Origin: UBA4312 sp040266995
GTDB taxonomy: Bacteria > Bacillota_I > Bacilli_A > Erysipelotrichales > Erysipelotrichaceae
Assembly: GCA_040266995.1 (NCBI GenBank)
Contig: JAWRHV010000026.1
Span: forward strand, 1 to 64,000
Length of the DNA stretch: 64,000 nt
Direction: 5' to 3'
The notes beneath the pieces are model-generated. The model searched no databases. It was not told where the DNA came from and worked only from the letters and a program-made list of their open reading frames with translations. The stretch's first letter is position 1. Each line of letters begins with the position of its first letter. Below, piece by piece: positions 8,101 through 15,503 of the stretch. A program made the translations under genes and the position numbers.

Positions 8101-8987
8101 AGATGCAGACTTTCATAGAATTCTTTTGCGACATCTTCGACTTCTTCTTTATCGATATCCACCTTCGCATTCAGCTCTGTCATGGTCTTTGTATCCAAGG
8201 CCGCACTGATCGCGTTCAGAATCTCTTCGATCTCCGGGTATTTCTCCAATACCTCTGTACGGATGATCGGCGCAATATTGTAAGGAGGCCATGCTTGTTT
8301 ATCATCCTCCAACAAGACAAATTTATCCGTTTCTACCAATCGGCCTTCCGTTGTATAAGCCGGTGATACATCCGCTTCATCATTATCCACAACCTCATAT
8401 TTCAAACCGTTGTCATAGATTTTGGAGGATTTCCACTCAAACGGACCATATACTTTTTCCAATCCCGGCAGACCGTCTTCTCGTTCGTCAAATTCACCCT
8501 GGGAGGCAAAGCGCAGCTGGTCAGCGTGTGCCTGTAAATCAGAAATTGTCGTAATGCCATATTGATCGGAAGCCTTTTTAGAAATAAACAAGCCTTGTCC
8601 GTCTATGGCACTCGCGTAATCCAGCCAGGTAATCTGAAACTGTTCAGCATACTCTTTTTTGACCGTATCGTAGACCTCCTGCGGATCTGTCATTATATCC
8701 ATCTGCAAGACAGTCAGAAGTCCTGTGCCGGTATATTCCGGATACAGATCGATTTCGTTGTTCACTATGCTGGTATGGATGACCGAAGAAGAAATATCCA
8801 TATTCCGCTCGACTTTAAACCCGGCATCTTCCAGTGCCAACGCGTAGATCTCAGCCAGAATCTCATTTTCGGTAAAATCCTTAGAACCAACCCGAATCGT
8901 TTTCTCTGCACTGTTACTTCCGGAAGAACACGCAACCATTGCGCAGGCCAAGATGCCTGTCCAGATCCATTTCCAAATTTTTTTCAT
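8097..8987 (-). CDS. Osmoprotectant ABC transporter, substrate-binding lipoprotein
   Basis: 296 aa from the ATG at 8985-8987 (ribosome site AAAAGAGG). A signal peptide (MKKIWKWIWTGILA) ends in a lipobox-like MVAC-SSGS, predicting lipid attachment. The family motif VGSKDFTENEILAE (about residues 31-45) and YPEYTGTG are typical of OpuBC/OpuCC glycine betaine/choline binders. The longer open frame upstream of this ATG is rejected because it adds a non-hydrophobic leader and reads into the permease gene. The protein presents substrate to the two permeases. Confidence 0.9.
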   Translation of the reverse strand: MKKIWKWIWTGILACAMVACSSGSNSAEKTIRVGSKDFTENEILAEIYALALEDAGFKVERNMDISSSVIHTSIVNNEIDLYPEYTGTGLLTVLQMDIMTDPQEVYDTVKKEYAEQFQITWLDYASAIDGQGLFISKKASDQYGITTISDLQAHADQLRFASQGEFDEREDGLPGLEKVYGPFEWKSSKIYDNGLKYEVVDNDEADVSPAYTTEGRLVETDKFVLLEDDKQAWPPYNIAPIIRTEVLEKYPEIEEILNAISAALDTKTMTELNAKVDIDKEEVEDVAKEFYESLHL

Positions 8988-9000
8988 ATAAACCTCTTTT

Positions 9001-9624
9001 CTATATAGATTGATACCGTAAGATCCTTTTTCGGATCCGATCAAAAATAAAACCACTCGTCAAGGAAAGCAGCGCTACAAGCCCGCCCCCGATGATCAAT
9101 AAATCGCCTCGGTTCAAGCCAAGTCCGGTAAAGATAATTTCTCCCAATCCGCCCGCTCCGATCTTGGCAGCTAATGTGGCACTGGCAATGACCTCGATCA
9201 TCGCTGTGCGCAAGCCGGACAGGATCATCGGACGTGCCAATGGAAGCCGCACCTTCCAGAAAACATCTTTTTCCTCCATTCCCATACCTCTGGCGGATTC
9301 GATCATAAAGAAAGGGACTTCCCGAAACCCGACGATCGTGTTCAACAAGATAGGCGGACAAGCAAGAATGACCAAGGCAATCACGGCCGGTCGTATACCG
9401 GTACCCAGAAACGGAATCAACAATACCAGAACGGCCAGGCTGGGAATGACCCGTAAAATCTGAAAGACCGGCAAGATCCAACGTTCCTGACGGATCGACC
9501 GACTTGCCAGATACCCGGCAGGTATACCAATACACGCAGCCAGACCTAACGCAAGAAAACTGATCCATACATGATCCAGGACCTGATGGGCAATTTGAGG
9601 GAAATGCTGTAAAAAATATTCCAT
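9001..9624 (-). CDS. Osmoprotectant ABC transporter, permease (first gene of the operon)
   Basis: 207 aa. About five membrane segments and the coupling segment ESARGMGMEEKDVFWKVRLP show the BPD_transp_1 fold; it is paralogous to the permease at 6737-7345. ATG 9622-9624 is preferred to an in-frame TTG six bases upstream because AAAGGGG lies eight bases before it. A TATAAT-like box (9677-9682) lies 53 bases upstream in an AT-rich region with repeated AACATTATTA. It heads the operon permease, binding protein, ATPase, permease, quinone-reductase-like. Confidence 0.88.
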   Translation of the reverse strand: MEYFLQHFPQIAHQVLDHVWISFLALGLAACIGIPAGYLASRSIRQERWILPVFQILRVIPSLAVLVLLIPFLGTGIRPAVIALVILACPPILLNTIVGFREVPFFMIESARGMGMEEKDVFWKVRLPLARPMILSGLRTAMIEVIASATLAAKIGAGGLGEIIFTGLGLNRGDLLIIGGGLVALLSLTSGFIFDRIRKRILRYQSI

Positions 9625-9696
9625 AATCAAGCCCCTTTCTATAATCTATCGTTAATATTTAACATTATTAAACATTATTATACCACACTACCAGAA

Positions 9697-10308
9697 TCAT
9701 CCTTCTCTTTTTATAATGGCCTGAACCGGACAATTCTCATAACAATTTCCACAATGCAGGCAGTTTTCCTGGCGGATCTTACATGGTACGCCTTCGTCAA
9801 TCGCCGATTGCGGACATACGTCTAAGCACGTTCCACAGCCAATGCACTGCGCGGTGATCATAAATCCCGCAACGCGCTCTGTTTCCTTGCCCATCGCTAA
9901 GGATATTCTATGAATTGGTCGTTGGCTCAAATCAAAATATTCAATCTTCGCATGCCTTACACAAAATGGTTCCAGAATATAACGAGTATCTTTCGGGTAT
10001 ACGTTCTTCATGGATGGATTCTCTTCAAAGATGCGGTCGATCCAATATCGAGCCGGATCCATCTTCTCGACAGAGCCAAATACGCAAATCGATTGAAAAT
10101 CTTTTGTCAGACCGGTCACAGCCACTTTTTTGTTCAGCATCAGCTGATGATAGAAGTCCTTCCCCCTTGCCGTACAAAAGATCAGACAATCCGATTCCAC
10201 AAGCATCACATCAATGATCCTCACCTGTGGATTGCCTTTTTCATCCACTGTAGCCATGGCACAATCCCGTATTTCTCTCAATTTTTGTAAACAGTCTCTA
10301 TGATCCAT
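9697..10308 (-). CDS. FMN-binding split-barrel protein fused to a 2[4Fe-4S] ferredoxin
   Basis: 203 aa. Residues 1 to about 140 look like a pyridoxamine-phosphate-oxidase-type FMN split barrel (CAMATVDEKGNPQVRIID). Residues 145-200 carry two ferredoxin motifs, CIGCGTCLDVCP and CLHCGNCYENCP, enough for two [4Fe-4S] clusters. The combination suggests a one-polypeptide electron path from a ferredoxin domain to flavin. ATG 10306-10308 follows GAGGGAAAAAGAG; an upstream in-frame ATG has no ribosome site. It is divergent from an Rrf2 regulator, with two identical-architecture dyads between them, so redox or nitrosative control is likely. The substrate is unknown. Confidence 0.8.
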   Translation of the reverse strand: MDHRDCLQKLREIRDCAMATVDEKGNPQVRIIDVMLVESDCLIFCTARGKDFYHQLMLNKKVAVTGLTKDFQSICVFGSVEKMDPARYWIDRIFEENPSMKNVYPKDTRYILEPFCVRHAKIEYFDLSQRPIHRISLAMGKETERVAGFMITAQCIGCGTCLDVCPQSAIDEGVPCKIRQENCLHCGNCYENCPVQAIIKREG

Positions 10309-10330
10309 CTCTTTTTCCCTCATTTTGTGT

Positions 10331-10391
10331 TGTAATTAATTAAGTTACATCTTAATATTAACAATGCATCGTTGTAATGTCAATGATTACA
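10331..10391. promoter_or_regulatory. Two matching 19-bp dyads (candidate Rrf2 operators)
   Basis: TGTAATTAATTAAGTTACA (10331-10349) and TGTAATGTCAATGATTACA (10373-10391) share the form TGTAAT-N7-RTTACA. Their centres are 42 bp apart, about four helical turns. They sit between the flavoprotein/ferredoxin gene and the Rrf2 gene. A TATACT box (10405-10410) for the Rrf2 gene lies directly beside the second dyad. Confidence 0.6.
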
Positions 10392-10434
10392 TCGTGTTTT
10401 GTGATATACTGTGTCTAAGAAAAGAGGAATGATC

Positions 10435-10848
10435 ATGCAGTACTCCAGTCGTTTTTCCATTGCCACACACGTGTTGTTGGCCATTTATACCTTTGACGGG
10501 CAATATAAGTGCACCTCTCGTTTTCTGGCAGAAAGTGTAAATGTCAATCCTGTCATCATCCGCAACATTCTGAGCAAGCTTCAAAAAGAGGGTCTGATTT
10601 ATGTCGCTTCGGGAATCGGTGGTGCCAAACTGGCCAAGGATCCAAAAGAAATCTCGTTGTTGGATATTTTTCATGCCGTTGAAGAAAAGGAAGATCTTTT
10701 CCGTTTTCACGAGCATCCCAATCCAGACTGTCCGGTCGGGAAAAATATTCACAAGGTATTGGATCCCCGTATCGATCACGCAAAAAAAGCCATGGAAGCT
10801 TCTTTAGCTTCCACGACTCTATCTCAATTGATCAAGGAACTAGCATAA
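10435..10848 (+). CDS. Rrf2-family transcriptional regulator
   Basis: 137 aa. The start MQYSSRFSIATHVLLAIYTF and the winged helix TSRFLAESVNVNPVIIRNIL are typical of Rrf2 proteins. It has the CPVG element near residue 100 but not the three-cysteine cluster of IscR or NsrR, so it is nearer the YwnA-like branch and may not carry an Fe-S cluster. ATG 10435 is chosen because AAGAGG sits seven bases upstream; an ATG at 10429 is too close to it. It probably represses itself and the divergent flavoprotein gene. Confidence 0.82.
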   Translation: MQYSSRFSIATHVLLAIYTFDGQYKCTSRFLAESVNVNPVIIRNILSKLQKEGLIYVASGIGGAKLAKDPKEISLLDIFHAVEEKEDLFRFHEHPNPDCPVGKNIHKVLDPRIDHAKKAMEASLASTTLSQLIKELA

Positions 10849-10856
10849 GGTTCCTT

Positions 10857-11051
10857 TTATTCTACCCAGAATAATTCATCCAATGTCTTTCCCAATACTT
10901 TACAGATTGAAATACAAAGGTTGATGGTGGGGTTATAATCCCCTTTTTCGATCGCACTGATCGTCTGGCGAGATACCCCAACCTTATCGGCTAACTGCTG
11001 CTGCGACAAATCCATACCCGCCCGTGCTGCTTTTAATCGAAGGTTCTTCAT
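10857..11051 (-). CDS. Small XRE-type helix-turn-helix regulator
   Basis: 64 aa, a single Cro/CI domain (LSQQQLADKVGVSRQTISAI) with the C-terminal VLGKTLDELF tail of the short regulators that accompany small membrane proteins in Bacillota. It begins one base after the membrane protein gene ends and should be cotranscribed from the promoter at 11588-11616. It probably autoregulates the pair; the signal is unknown. It is convergent with the Rrf2 gene, nine bases away. Confidence 0.85.
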   Translation of the reverse strand: MKNLRLKAARAGMDLSQQQLADKVGVSRQTISAIEKGDYNPTINLCISICKVLGKTLDELFWVE

Positions 11052-11052
11052 A

Positions 11053-11571
11053 TTAATCCTCTCGGGAAGAAAAATGCTGAACCAAAATCGTAATCAACAA
11101 GATGACAAAGCCTACAGACAAGGTCAGATTCGAGCCTGTCGCAAAGGTAACCTGTCCATTTTCCAACAATCCCTGCTGCAAATGCTGGATCCCACCAAAC
11201 AGATTGGCTATGATACAGGCAACAAACAATACAACAAATGATCTTACATTGTTATTCAATCCGATAAACGCATCATGCCGGATACTGTATACCCCAAAGA
11301 CAAGCGTACCCAGCATAATAGAAACCAGCGTCAGATAATCCCAGCTAAAATACGGAACCTGGCCCTCCACACCGAAGATCAAACAAATGGCATTGAAAAC
11401 CATTACCGTTAACAATGCATACTTATATCCACGTCCTCGGATCAGTTCCTGTCTTTCGTCATATTCCCCTTTCAATGAAGATTTCTTTATGATTGCACAA
11501 ATAACCACGATTCCCAACGAAACGACCAAACCAACAATAAATCCTATTTGTCTTGCACTCATTTCACTCAT
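11053..11571 (-). CDS. Small multi-pass membrane protein of unknown function
   Basis: 172 aa with about five hydrophobic segments (residues 9-26, 50-66, 78-95, 107-125 and 147-165). A polar loop after the first segment, KGEYDERQELIRGRGY, resembles the DERQ motif seen in membrane proteins paired with XRE regulators. No enzymatic residues are evident. An alternative start at 11562 (MSARQ) fits the ribosome site GAGAGA better and would shorten the protein by three residues. Confidence 0.65.
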   Translation of the reverse strand: MSEMSARQIGFIVGLVVSLGIVVICAIIKKSSLKGEYDERQELIRGRGYKYALLTVMVFNAICLIFGVEGQVPYFSWDYLTLVSIMLGTLVFGVYSIRHDAFIGLNNNVRSFVVLFVACIIANLFGGIQHLQQGLLENGQVTFATGSNLTLSVGFVILLITILVQHFSSRED

Positions 11572-11587
11572 CTCTCTTTCACATTAC

Positions 11588-11616
11588 AATGTAAATGATT
11601 CTCGGCTAAATGTCAA
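11588..11616 (-). promoter_or_regulatory. Promoter of the membrane protein/XRE operon
   Basis: On the minus strand TTGACA (11611-11616), a 17-base spacer and TACATT (11588-11593). The -10 box lies within the palindrome TTACAATGTAA (11584-11594), a possible XRE binding site. Confidence 0.6.
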
Positions 11617-11650
11617 ATATTTTTTACATATTGTCGGTATTTATTAACAT

Positions 11651-11677
11651 AAAAAAAGAGATGTTTGACATCTCTTT
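11651..11677 (-). terminator. Terminator of the aldo-keto reductase gene
   Basis: AAAGAGATG (11655-11663) and CATCTCTTT (11669-11677) form a 9-bp stem; the minus strand continues with seven T residues. The stem overlaps the stop codon. Confidence 0.85.
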
Positions 11678-12716
11678 ACTGATTGACAGTGGTCTTTCCG
11701 GCCAGCACATTTCGGTAATCAGCCAGATTTTTCTTTAACAGATTCGGAATATCCAGTTCATACGGGCATTTCGATATACATGCTTTACAGTCAATGCATG
11801 TATCGATCTTTGCCATTTCCTTCTGCCAGTATTCGTTGAGCCATGCCTGGCTTGGAGCCCGGCGCAGCATCAAAGACATCCGGTTGCATTGATTGATCTG
11901 GATACCGACTGTACATGGCATGCAATATCCGCAGCCACGGCAAAATTCCCCTTGCAGTTCCTTTTGTTCCTTCTGGATAAAATCGGCAATTTCCTGGTCC
12001 ATCACCGGGGTATCGTGCATATACGACAGCCATTCATCCAGTTCTTTCTGGCGCTGGATCCCCCAGATCGGTACGGTGCCATCAAGCTGGTTCACAAAGG
12101 CCATCGCCGCTTTGGAGTTGGTAATCAAACCACCGGCCAATCCTTTCATACAGATAAATCCGACATTTTCTCTCTGACATAACCGGATCAGATCCAGCTC
12201 TTTTTCAGAGGCTAAATAACTGATGGGGTACTGTACCGTTTCATACAACCCGGATTCCGCCAGTTCCCTGGCAATTCCGAGCTTATGTGCCGTACCACCG
12301 ATATGGCGGATCTTTCCTTGTTTCTTGGCTTCCACCATACATTCATACATACCCGTTCCATCGCCTGGTTTCCAGCATTGCTGCATCAGGTGGAACTGAT
12401 AAACATCAATATACTCAGTCTTCAGATTCTGCAAGGATGTCTCCAGGTCCTTCCAGAACTGTTCCGGTGTTTTTGCTGCGGTTTTCGTGGTCAGGATGAC
12501 ATCCGAACGATCCAGCCATCCGTTTCCAAAGGCAGCCCCGATCTTTTCTTCACTGTCGCTGTAAGCCCGGGCCGTATCAAAGAAACGCATGCCGCCCTGA
12601 TATGCATTTCTTAATAAGTCTACGGCTTTTTCCAAGCTCACTCTTTGGATCGGTAAAGCCCCAAATCCGTTTTGAGGTACACAGATCCCTGTTTTTCCTA
12701 AAGTGGTTTGTTTCAT
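11676..12716 (-). CDS. Aldo-keto reductase with C-terminal 4Fe-4S domain
   Basis: 346 aa from ATG 12714-12716 (ribosome site GAGAGGAAG). The aldo-keto reductase barrel (FDTARAYSDSEEKIGAAF, catalytic Asp/Tyr, about residues 45-62) is followed by a cysteine-rich C-terminus: CRGCGYCMPC (about residue 261) and CIDCKACISKCP (about residue 313). Fe-S aldo-keto reductases of this type are common in anaerobes; their substrates are mostly unknown. The upstream 60 bases adjoin the truncated integrase, so the relic's deletion endpoint lies close to this promoter. Confidence 0.85.
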   Translation of the reverse strand: MKQTTLGKTGICVPQNGFGALPIQRVSLEKAVDLLRNAYQGGMRFFDTARAYSDSEEKIGAAFGNGWLDRSDVILTTKTAAKTPEQFWKDLETSLQNLKTEYIDVYQFHLMQQCWKPGDGTGMYECMVEAKKQGKIRHIGGTAHKLGIARELAESGLYETVQYPISYLASEKELDLIRLCQRENVGFICMKGLAGGLITNSKAAMAFVNQLDGTVPIWGIQRQKELDEWLSYMHDTPVMDQEIADFIQKEQKELQGEFCRGCGYCMPCTVGIQINQCNRMSLMLRRAPSQAWLNEYWQKEMAKIDTCIDCKACISKCPYELDIPNLLKKNLADYRNVLAGKTTVNQ

Positions 12717-12765
12717 ACGTTGCTTCCTCTCATTTAATTTTATTGTATACAAATCTAGATCAAAA

Positions 12766-13077
12766 TCAAAGTTCCCCTCCATCGCGCAACATGATGCTTT
12801 TTAGCTTAGTGCAGATATGGACCGCCCCTTTTAATTGATGATGAAAATCCATGGTTGTCTGGCGTTCATGCATTCGTGCATAATCATTTAATAGTTTTTG
12901 ATACGTAACCCGTGTCATTTCACATAGTTTAACATCGGGTATTAATTTCTGTATCCACTTCTGTGTCATCAAGTATTTGTCCAAGGTCACCTTTCTTATG
13001 GCCCCTTCTTTGTATATATGAACCCATTGCGCGTAGTAATCATAGAATAAATCTGTATTCTTTGTTTGTTCTATCAT
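12766..13077 (-). pseudogene. Truncated tyrosine recombinase (N-terminal DNA-binding part only)
   Basis: 103 aa. Residues 1 to about 85 match the SAM-like core-binding region of phage/ICE integrases (YYAQWVHIYKEGAIRKVTLDKY ... MTRVTYQKLLNDYA, in two blocks). Homology stops after HHQLKGAV; the last 17 residues look like read-through of unrelated sequence beside the aldo-keto reductase gene. The catalytic R-H-R-Y domain is missing, so it cannot recombine DNA. It lies 26 bases downstream of the HsdS fragment, the layout of hsdS-shuffling recombinases. Confidence 0.75.
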
Positions 13078-13104
13078 TATGTCCTCTCCAATTTTACTAA
13101 GTTT

Positions 13105-13114
13105 ACTTACGCTG
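13105..13114. repeat. Direct-repeat half site at the 3' end of the hsdS cassette
   Basis: ACTTACGCTG here is repeated exactly at 13594-13603, 489 bp away, so identical sequence flanks the recognition domain. It encodes the QRK of both conserved HsdS motifs. Confidence 0.55.
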
Positions 13115-13594
13115 ATGAAGGGTGATAAGGTTGTCGATATTAAGTAGTAACTCTCCTATCTTAGCCTGTTCTGCGGTTGATGGGACCGTGAACGAATAAG
13201 CATTTAGCTCATCTCGGTTAATCTTCGGTATCCCAGATCGCTTTGATACTGATACCGAATATTTGAAGAAATCTTGAGTTTGTAAAACAGTATACAAAAA
13301 CTTTTGATCTATGCCATTTTTAGCATTTAATACATACGCATCCGCACTCGTAAGCCCTGAAAATGCTGCAAATACGTACTTTCCGAGCTGTGGGTTAATC
13401 TTGCCATAAATGATATCTCCGGCGCCGAATCTGAACTTTCCACTTATTAGATTCTCATCTTTGACAAGGTTCACGTTATCATATAGCCGCCCAGTGAACG
13501 ATTCTATATTGCCAGGCGCAACATGGGGTAATTCATCATACAGCCCAGTTTTAGAATTGACCATATCTGTAGAGATATCGACTGTTTCTGACCA

Positions 13595-13617
13595 CTTACG
13601 CTGTTCCCAAGCGTAAG
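13595..13617. repeat. Inverted repeat resembling a tyrosine-recombinase core site
   Basis: CTTACGCT (13595-13602), seven bases, AGCGTAAG (13610-13617): perfect 8-bp arms around a 7-bp spacer. It lies exactly at the start of the HsdS cassette, where recombination sites occur in shuffling hsdS loci. Confidence 0.55.
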
Positions 13618-13674
13618 CACCATAACCATGTGCCTGCTGCTAGAATCTGTTTAGCCTGTTCAAATTCGAGCACT

Positions 13675-13704
13675 AAAAAACCTCACATGATTGTGAGGTA
13701 AAAA
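13675..13704 (-). terminator. Terminator of the lipoprotein gene
   Basis: CCTCAC (13681-13686) and GTGAGG (13693-13698) form the stem core, extended by A/T pairs. On the minus strand it is followed by six T residues. Confidence 0.8.
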
Positions 13705-13713
13705 GAAGAGAAT

Positions 13714-14226
13714 TTATTCAGCTTCTGCCTGTAATTGTTCCAAATACTTTTCTCTGGCTTCATCCGCGGTAAATCCGCTGGTGTTAAAGGCGCTGACTTT
13801 ATATGTATCTTCTCCGTCTTTCTTACGGAAATTTACATGGATAAAATGTGTATCATCGTCTTCGGAAATCCAGTCATAGTAACGATACGTAGATTCCATT
13901 CTCTCGTTATATTCTTCTTTTTGAAAGACGCCATCCACGCCAAAGTAATCACGGATATCTTCATATGTCTGTTCATATACATCCAGGTCTAGGATGTCAT
14001 CAAAATAAACATATGCTTTTTGCACTTGTTCCTCACTGACGATTCCATCCCCTGTCGGGGCTTCCGTCGACGCTTCTTCCGATTTGGTCTCTTCTTGTTT
14101 GGTCTGTTCTTGCTCCGTCTGTTCTTGTTTTGTGTCTTCCTTTGTCTGCTGTTCCGGTTGTGAACTGTTACCACAAGCGCTTAGGAGCATGGAATAGATC
14201 AATAAAACACTGCATAGTTTTTTCAT
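13714..14226 (-). CDS. Putative lipoprotein with a low-complexity Glu/Gln/Thr linker
   Basis: 170 aa from ATG 14224-14226, which follows CTTAGGAGG. The signal peptide MKKLCSVLLIYSMLLSACGN ends in lipobox LSAC. Residues 24-56 are a repetitive E/Q/K/T linker made of near-repeats of KQEQTEQEQ, probably a flexible spacer from the membrane. The C-terminal 100 residues are acidic and globular, rich in Tyr and Asp, with no family I recognise. It is probably a surface-exposed protein and is monocistronic. Confidence 0.7.
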   Translation of the reverse strand: MKKLCSVLLIYSMLLSACGNSSQPEQQTKEDTKQEQTEQEQTKQEETKSEEASTEAPTGDGIVSEEQVQKAYVYFDDILDLDVYEQTYEDIRDYFGVDGVFQKEEYNERMESTYRYYDWISEDDDTHFIHVNFRKKDGEDTYKVSAFNTSGFTADEAREKYLEQLQAEAE

Positions 14227-14267
14227 AGTCAAAACCTCCTAAGCACATTGTATAAAGTATCTGCCAA

Positions 14268-14293
14268 TAAAAAATCACCCAAATGGGTGATTT
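14268..14293 (-). terminator. Terminator of the mannitol operon
   Basis: ATCACCC (14274-14280) and GGGTGAT (14285-14291) form the stem, followed on the minus strand by six T residues, just after the mtlD stop. Confidence 0.85.
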
Positions 14294-14299
14294 CATAAA

Positions 14300-15442
14300 C
14301 TAGGCTAATTGATTATAAGCAGCCAGAACTTCTTCTAACACTTTCGGATCTTCAACACCGGAGATTTCCTTGAAGGCTTCGATGACGCCTTTTTCAGCAA
14401 TCTTAGCTTGTAATTCCACAGCCTGCGGATCCTGTTCATTCGTATAATGTAAAGCGGCGCCGATACCAACAATCAGCTGATCAACCGGCAAGCCGAAGCT
14501 TAAGGCTGTCTGCATTGGTTTAACCAAGCGGTCCGTTGCACTCAGTTTACGCAGTGGTTCACGTCCGACACGTTTTACATCATCATGTAAATATGGGTTC
14601 TTAAAACGCTTGATGATCTTTTCAATGTATGCTGCATGAGCTTCCGGATCAAATCCATGTTTCTTTACCAGACCGGCACCGGACTGTTCCATCGCTTTAT
14701 GCACAATGGCATAGATTTCTTCATTTTCGATACCGTCTTTGATAGTTTCCAAGCCCTTCAGATTTCCTAAATACGCTGTAATACAATGGCCGGTATTTAA
14801 CGTAAACAGTTTTCTTTCAATATACGCTTCCAGATTGTCGGCCAGGTTCATACCGTTGATTTGTGGGATCTCGCCTTTGAATGAAGCCTTTTCCACATTC
14901 CACTCATAGTATGCTTCCACAACAACATCCGTTGGAATTTCGTTGGTTCCCGGTGGAACGATACGGTCTACGGAGCAATCCGGGAATCCGACATATTGGT
15001 CAGCATAGGCCTGTTCTTCTTCGCTTAAAAGCTTATATACATGCGCTTTTAACTGGGAGCTGGCACGGATCGCGTTTTCACAGGCAATGATATTCAATGC
15101 TTCTGTACAGCCGGCTTCTTTTCTGGCCTTGATTCCGTCAGCCATTGCCGGGGCAATACGTGGCAGGATCACCAGTCCGACAGCGGTTGTTACGATTTCT
15201 GCCTGGGCAATCGCATCCACGATTTCCTGGCCGGTAGAAAGAATACCGTCCACATTTTCAATGCGCACATCTTCTTTTTCGACGTCCATAATATGAACCG
15301 TATACGCTTTGTCCTGTGCCAAACGATCAATGATAACCGGGTTTACATCTCCAAAGATCACTTTATAACCCGATTGCGCCAACAACATACCAATAAAGCC
15401 ACGGCCGATATTTCCGGCACCAAACATTACTGCAGTTTTCAT
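14300..15442 (-). CDS. mtlD: Mannitol-1-phosphate 5-dehydrogenase
   Basis: 380 aa, normal length. The Rossmann motif FGAGNIGRGFIG is at residues 8-19, and the C-terminal half carries the polyol dehydrogenase motif NTGHCITAYLG (Lys/His catalytic neighbourhood). It oxidises mannitol-1-phosphate to fructose-6-phosphate with NAD in the cytoplasm. It is the last gene of mtlR-mtlA-mtlD and is separated from mtlA by a strong intercistronic hairpin. The ribosome site is AGAAGGAGAAAAGA. Confidence 0.95.
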   Translation of the reverse strand: MKTAVMFGAGNIGRGFIGMLLAQSGYKVIFGDVNPVIIDRLAQDKAYTVHIMDVEKEDVRIENVDGILSTGQEIVDAIAQAEIVTTAVGLVILPRIAPAMADGIKARKEAGCTEALNIIACENAIRASSQLKAHVYKLLSEEEQAYADQYVGFPDCSVDRIVPPGTNEIPTDVVVEAYYEWNVEKASFKGEIPQINGMNLADNLEAYIERKLFTLNTGHCITAYLGNLKGLETIKDGIENEEIYAIVHKAMEQSGAGLVKKHGFDPEAHAAYIEKIIKRFKNPYLHDDVKRVGREPLRKLSATDRLVKPMQTALSFGLPVDQLIVGIGAALHYTNEQDPQAVELQAKIAEKGVIEAFKEISGVEDPKVLEEVLAAYNQLA

Positions 15443-15468
15443 TCTTTTCTCCTTCTTTCTATCTGCAC

Positions 15469-15496
15469 AGAAACACAGGCGGATGCCTGTGTTTCT
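15469..15496 (-). other. Intercistronic hairpin between mtlA and mtlD
   Basis: AGAAACACAGGC (15469-15480) and GCCTGTGTTTCT (15485-15496) form a perfect 12-bp stem with a four-base loop. No T run follows on the minus strand, so it looks like an mRNA-stabilising or partial-polarity element rather than a terminator. Confidence 0.7.
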
Positions 15497-15503
15497 ATTT
15501 AAA

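Larger units (their letters stand above)
13103..13639 (-). pseudogene. hsdS: Type I restriction specificity subunit fragment (single HsdS cassette)
   Basis: The open frame begins after a TAG at 13640-13642 and has no credible start at its true beginning. It reads AYAWEQRKW, the conserved HsdS motif that opens a target-recognition domain, then one complete domain (GKINPQLGKYVFAAFSGL, SKRSGIPKINRDELN), and ends with DNLITLHQRK, the motif that closes one. An internal ATG at 13562-13564 would give 153 aa. No hsdM or hsdR lies in the window, so this is a stranded or silent half-HsdS. Its two ends carry the same ten bases. Confidence 0.75.

Noticed and set aside
9041..9568. 175-aa minus-strand frame overlapping the first osmoprotectant permease
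   Set aside because: It is out of frame with the clearly homologous permease, lacks a ribosome site and has no recognisable domain.
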